From: Streptosporangium subroseum
GTDB lineage: Bacteria > Actinomycetota > Actinomycetes > Streptosporangiales > Streptosporangiaceae
Direction of reading: 5' to 3'
Assembly (NCBI RefSeq): GCF_900188345.1
Contig: NZ_FZOD01000002.1
Coordinates: forward strand, 289,630 to 353,629
DNA: 64,000 nt
The notes beneath the pieces were generated by a model. That model ran no database searches. It saw nothing but the letters and a program-made list of their open reading frames with translations, and was not told the origin of the DNA. A program made the translations under genes and the position numbers. Positions 61,577 to 64,000 of this stretch are shown here, piece after piece. Numbering within the stretch: the first letter of the stretch is position 1; the number at the start of each line of letters is the position of its first letter.

Positions 61577-63154
61577 GTGACGGAAACCGCACCGGCGCCG
61601 GGGCGGCGACGTGAGGTCATGGTAGTGCTGCCGGGCCTGATGCTCGCGATAGCGCTGGCCATGCTCGACAACATGATCGTCGGTACGGCGATGCCCCGCA
61701 TCCTCGGGGAGCTCGGCGGCCTGGCCCATCTGTCCTGGGTGGTCACCGCCTACGTGCTCGGCACCACCGTCTCAACCCCCATCTGGGGAAAGATCGGCGA
61801 CCTCTACGGCAGGAAGAACATCTTCCTCGCCTCCATCGTGCTCTTCATGATCGGCTCGGTGCTCTGCGGCATGGCAGGCTCCGCCATGCTGGGCGGTCCC
61901 GCCGACGGCATGGCCCAGCTCATCGCCTTCCGTGCGATCCAGGGCCTCGGCGCCGGCGGCCTGTTGGTCAACGCCATGGCGATCATCGGTGACCTCGTCC
62001 CGCCCCGCGAGCGGGGTCAGTACCAGGGCCTGATGGCCGCGGTGATGTCGCTGGCGATGATCGCCGGTCCGCTCGTCGGCGGGTTCATCACCGACCACCT
62101 CGACTGGCGCTGGGCCTTCTACGTGAACCTGCCCATCGGGTTCGTCGCCCTGGCGCTGCTGGCGGTCAAGCTGAAGCTGCCCAAGTATCGCACCGAGCAC
62201 CGCATCGACTGGCTCGGCGCCGTCCTGCTCTCGATCGGCATCACCGCGGTGGTCCTGATCACCACCTGGGGCGGCAACGACTACGGCTGGACCTCGCCGC
62301 AGATCCTCGGCCTCGCGGCACTCGCCGTGGTCGCGCTGGCGCTGTTCGTCCCGGTCGAGCGCCGCGCCGCCGAACCGATCATGCCGCTCAACGTGTTCCG
62401 CAACCGCAACTTCACGCTGATCTCGCTCGTCGGCTTCCTGCTCGGCTTCGCGATGTTCGGTGCGATCAACTTCCTGCCGCTGTTCCAGCAGACGGTCCAG
62501 GGAGCCTCGGCCACCAACTCCGGCCTGCTGCTGCTGCCGATGATGGGCGCGGCCATGGTCGTCTCGCTCTTTGTCGGCCAGGCCATCACCAGGACCGGAA
62601 AGTACAAGATCTACCCGGTCATCGGCGGCGTGATCATGGCGCTCGCCATGTGGCTGCTCTCCATGATGGACGTCAACACGCCCTCGTGGCAGACCGGCGT
62701 GTTCATCGCGGTGCTCGGCCTCGGCATGGGCTTCCTGATGCAGACCACGATGCTGATCGCACAGAACAGCGTCGAGCAGAGGGACCTGGGCGTCGCCAGC
62801 AGCGCGTCCACCTTCTTCCGCTCCATCGGCGGCTCGTTCGGCGTCTCGCTGTTCGGTGCGGTCTTCAACAACCACCTCACCTCCAGCCTGACGGACAAGC
62901 TGGGCCCCGCCCTGGGAGACAGGCTCGCCACCGGCGGCGGCCAGTTCAACCCCGCGGCCATGGAGCGACTGCCCCCGAACGTGCGGCTCGGTTTCCTGGA
63001 GTCGCTGGCCTCGTCCATCTCCAGCGTGTTCTGGTGGGCCATCCTGTTCGCCGTCCTGGTTCCGCTCATCGCGGCCTTCATCCAGGAGATCCCGCTGCGC
63101 GGAGGCTTCGACAAGAACGAGGAGACGGAGACCCCCGTTCCGATCCTCGAATGA
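61577..63154 (+). CDS. DHA2-family MFS drug-efflux transporter
   Basis: 525 aa, 14 helices. MLDNMIVGTAMPRILGELG (helix 1), motif A GKIGDLYGRKNIF, motif C-like GLMAAVMSLAMIAGPLVGGF. Substrate unknown; regulated by the adjacent TetR (inference). AAGAGGAGG 7 bases before GTG 61577. Confidence 0.9.
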   Translation: MTETAPAPGRRREVMVVLPGLMLAIALAMLDNMIVGTAMPRILGELGGLAHLSWVVTAYVLGTTVSTPIWGKIGDLYGRKNIFLASIVLFMIGSVLCGMAGSAMLGGPADGMAQLIAFRAIQGLGAGGLLVNAMAIIGDLVPPRERGQYQGLMAAVMSLAMIAGPLVGGFITDHLDWRWAFYVNLPIGFVALALLAVKLKLPKYRTEHRIDWLGAVLLSIGITAVVLITTWGGNDYGWTSPQILGLAALAVVALALFVPVERRAAEPIMPLNVFRNRNFTLISLVGFLLGFAMFGAINFLPLFQQTVQGASATNSGLLLLPMMGAAMVVSLFVGQAITRTGKYKIYPVIGGVIMALAMWLLSMMDVNTPSWQTGVFIAVLGLGMGFLMQTTMLIAQNSVEQRDLGVASSASTFFRSIGGSFGVSLFGAVFNNHLTSSLTDKLGPALGDRLATGGGQFNPAAMERLPPNVRLGFLESLASSISSVFWWAILFAVLVPLIAAFIQEIPLRGGFDKNEETETPVPILE

Positions 63155-63244
63155 CATCGCGTCGCGTCTCGCCTCGGAGAGATCGCCTCCGGCGCCAAGT
63201 CGCACCTCAGCGAGATGCAAGTGGCGCGCGGCACCATGGGACCC

Positions 63245-64000
63245 ATGACGACAAGCGCACCCGCCGCCGGGTACCTGACCCGGCGGCCCCTGCTGGAAGA
63301 CGCGCGGGACATCCACGCGTTGATCTCGCTCTGTGACACCCAGGTGATCGGCAAGGCCGACATGACCCTGGACGACGTCACCGACGAGCTGAACGAACCG
63401 GCCTTCGACAGGGAGACCGACGGCTGGGTCGTCCACGACGGGGCCGGGCGCCTGGTCGCCTGGGCCTGGGCCCGCCGCAAGGGCGGCAGCGACAACGTGG
63501 ACATCGACGTGGTGGTGCACCCCGACGCGCCGGGGCTGACGAGCGGGCTCTGGGACATCGTGACCGAGCGGGCCAGGCAGATCGTCACGGAGCTCGGCCA
63601 CGACAGGGCCGTGGTGGACATCGGCCTGTATCGGGAGGACAGCGGCAAGCGCGCCATCGCCGCCGCCCGAGGGTTCGGCGCCGCGACCAGTTTCATCCGG
63701 CTCCTCGCCGACCATGGGGCATCGGTCCCCGAACCCCGGCTTCCGCCCGGGATGTCGGTGCACGACGGCCTCACCGAGGAGGTGCGCCGCCAGGGCCACG
63801 CCGTCCAGCAGGCCGGCTTCGCCGACCACTTCGGGTTCACCCCGGTGGACTACGACGAGTGGTACGGCGACCTGGACTCCTCGGCCAGCTCCGACTGGTC
63901 GCAGCTCGCGGTCGCGCGGATCGACGGCGAGCCGGCGGCGATGCTGCTGGGCACCAACGCCTTCGCCGGCGACGAGAACTGCGGCTACGTGCGCCAGCTG
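63245..64000 (+). CDS. GNAT family N-acetyltransferase (cut by window end)
   Basis: 252 codons in the window, open at the 3' edge. MTTSAPAAGYLTRRPLLED opens a tandem-GNAT arrangement: a degenerate first domain (VDIDVVVHPDAPGLTSGLWDIV) and the beginning of a second (QQAGFADHFGFTPVDYDEWY). ATG 63236 would add three residues. Acceptor unknown; mycothiol synthase-like proteins share this two-domain plan. Confidence 0.8.
   Translation, partial: MTTSAPAAGYLTRRPLLEDARDIHALISLCDTQVIGKADMTLDDVTDELNEPAFDRETDGWVVHDGAGRLVAWAWARRKGGSDNVDIDVVVHPDAPGLTSGLWDIVTERARQIVTELGHDRAVVDIGLYREDSGKRAIAAARGFGAATSFIRLLADHGASVPEPRLPPGMSVHDGLTEEVRRQGHAVQQAGFADHFGFTPVDYDEWYGDLDSSASSDWSQLAVARIDGEPAAMLLGTNAFAGDENCGYVRQL

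Noticed and set aside
61772..63829. 685-codon open frame on the - strand
   Set aside because: Antisense of the DHA2 exporter and the following acetyltransferase; charged low-complexity translation without any domain.

Overview
The window is high-GC DNA with frequent GTG starts, 4-bp ATGA/GTGA gene overlaps, lipobox lipoproteins, PucR, TetR and MarR regulators, a PASTA-less Ser/Thr kinase, a WS/DGAT acyltransferase, an Lsr2-type domain and DUF6461 proteins. Together these point to a filamentous actinomycete, most plausibly Streptosporangiales (Streptosporangium/Nonomuraea-like). The genus is inferred from gene style only. I saw no rRNA, tRNA, CRISPR array, intact transposase or integrase.

Layout. 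0-5.3 kb: a flavin-dependent luciferase-like oxidoreductase and an alkanesulfonate uptake and desulfonation operon (ssuCBA plus ssuD). 5.4-7.4 kb: a DHA2 drug-efflux MFS gene and a small membrane protein. 7.65-11.2 kb: a TerC gene behind a probable yybP-ykoY manganese riboswitch, then a membrane-anchored molybdopterin oxidoreductase and a fasciclin lipoprotein. 11.4-13.8 kb: asparaginase and a class 3 lipase. 14-21.8 kb: a complete branched-chain-amino-acid-type ABC transporter (livGFHM and binding protein) divergent from a PucR regulator and an acyl-CoA synthetase. 22-27.6 kb: a Ser/Thr kinase, a DyP peroxidase with an encapsulin-type C-terminal targeting peptide, a shortened EamA gene, a YkvA protein and a P450/ferredoxin/TetR operon.

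28.4-45.4 kb is the accessory part. It holds decayed fragments (a TniQ start, an MFS end, a propeller fragment), an Lsr2-DUF6461 fusion, several lineage-specific proteins, an endonuclease V/ankyrin-DUF6461/zinc-cysteine protein operon, and a GTGA-coupled pair of RlaP-like nucleotidyltransferases followed by a coupled 43-aa gene. It ends with a 2.9-kb low-GC island bounded by exact 30-bp copies of the 3' end of a pirin gene.

45.6-64 kb: a secreted CocE/NonD hydrolase, a MoxR-DUF58-DUF4129 operon, an acetyltransferase, succinate-semialdehyde dehydrogenase, a MarR regulator with an array of operator-like repeats before a nitroreductase, a truncated SHMT-like fragment divergent from a second PucR regulator, a WS/DGAT acyltransferase whose 3' end overlaps a convergent anti-sigma-type kinase gene, a DJ-1/PfpI protein, a TetR/DHA2 efflux pair with two matching operator-like sites, and an acetyltransferase cut by the window end.

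The observations most worth a second look are the DyP with a cargo peptide but no shell gene nearby, the pirin-flanked island, the coupled nucleotidyltransferase module, the DUF6461 fusions, and the riboswitch whose 3' strand can alternatively pair beside the TerC ribosome-binding site.
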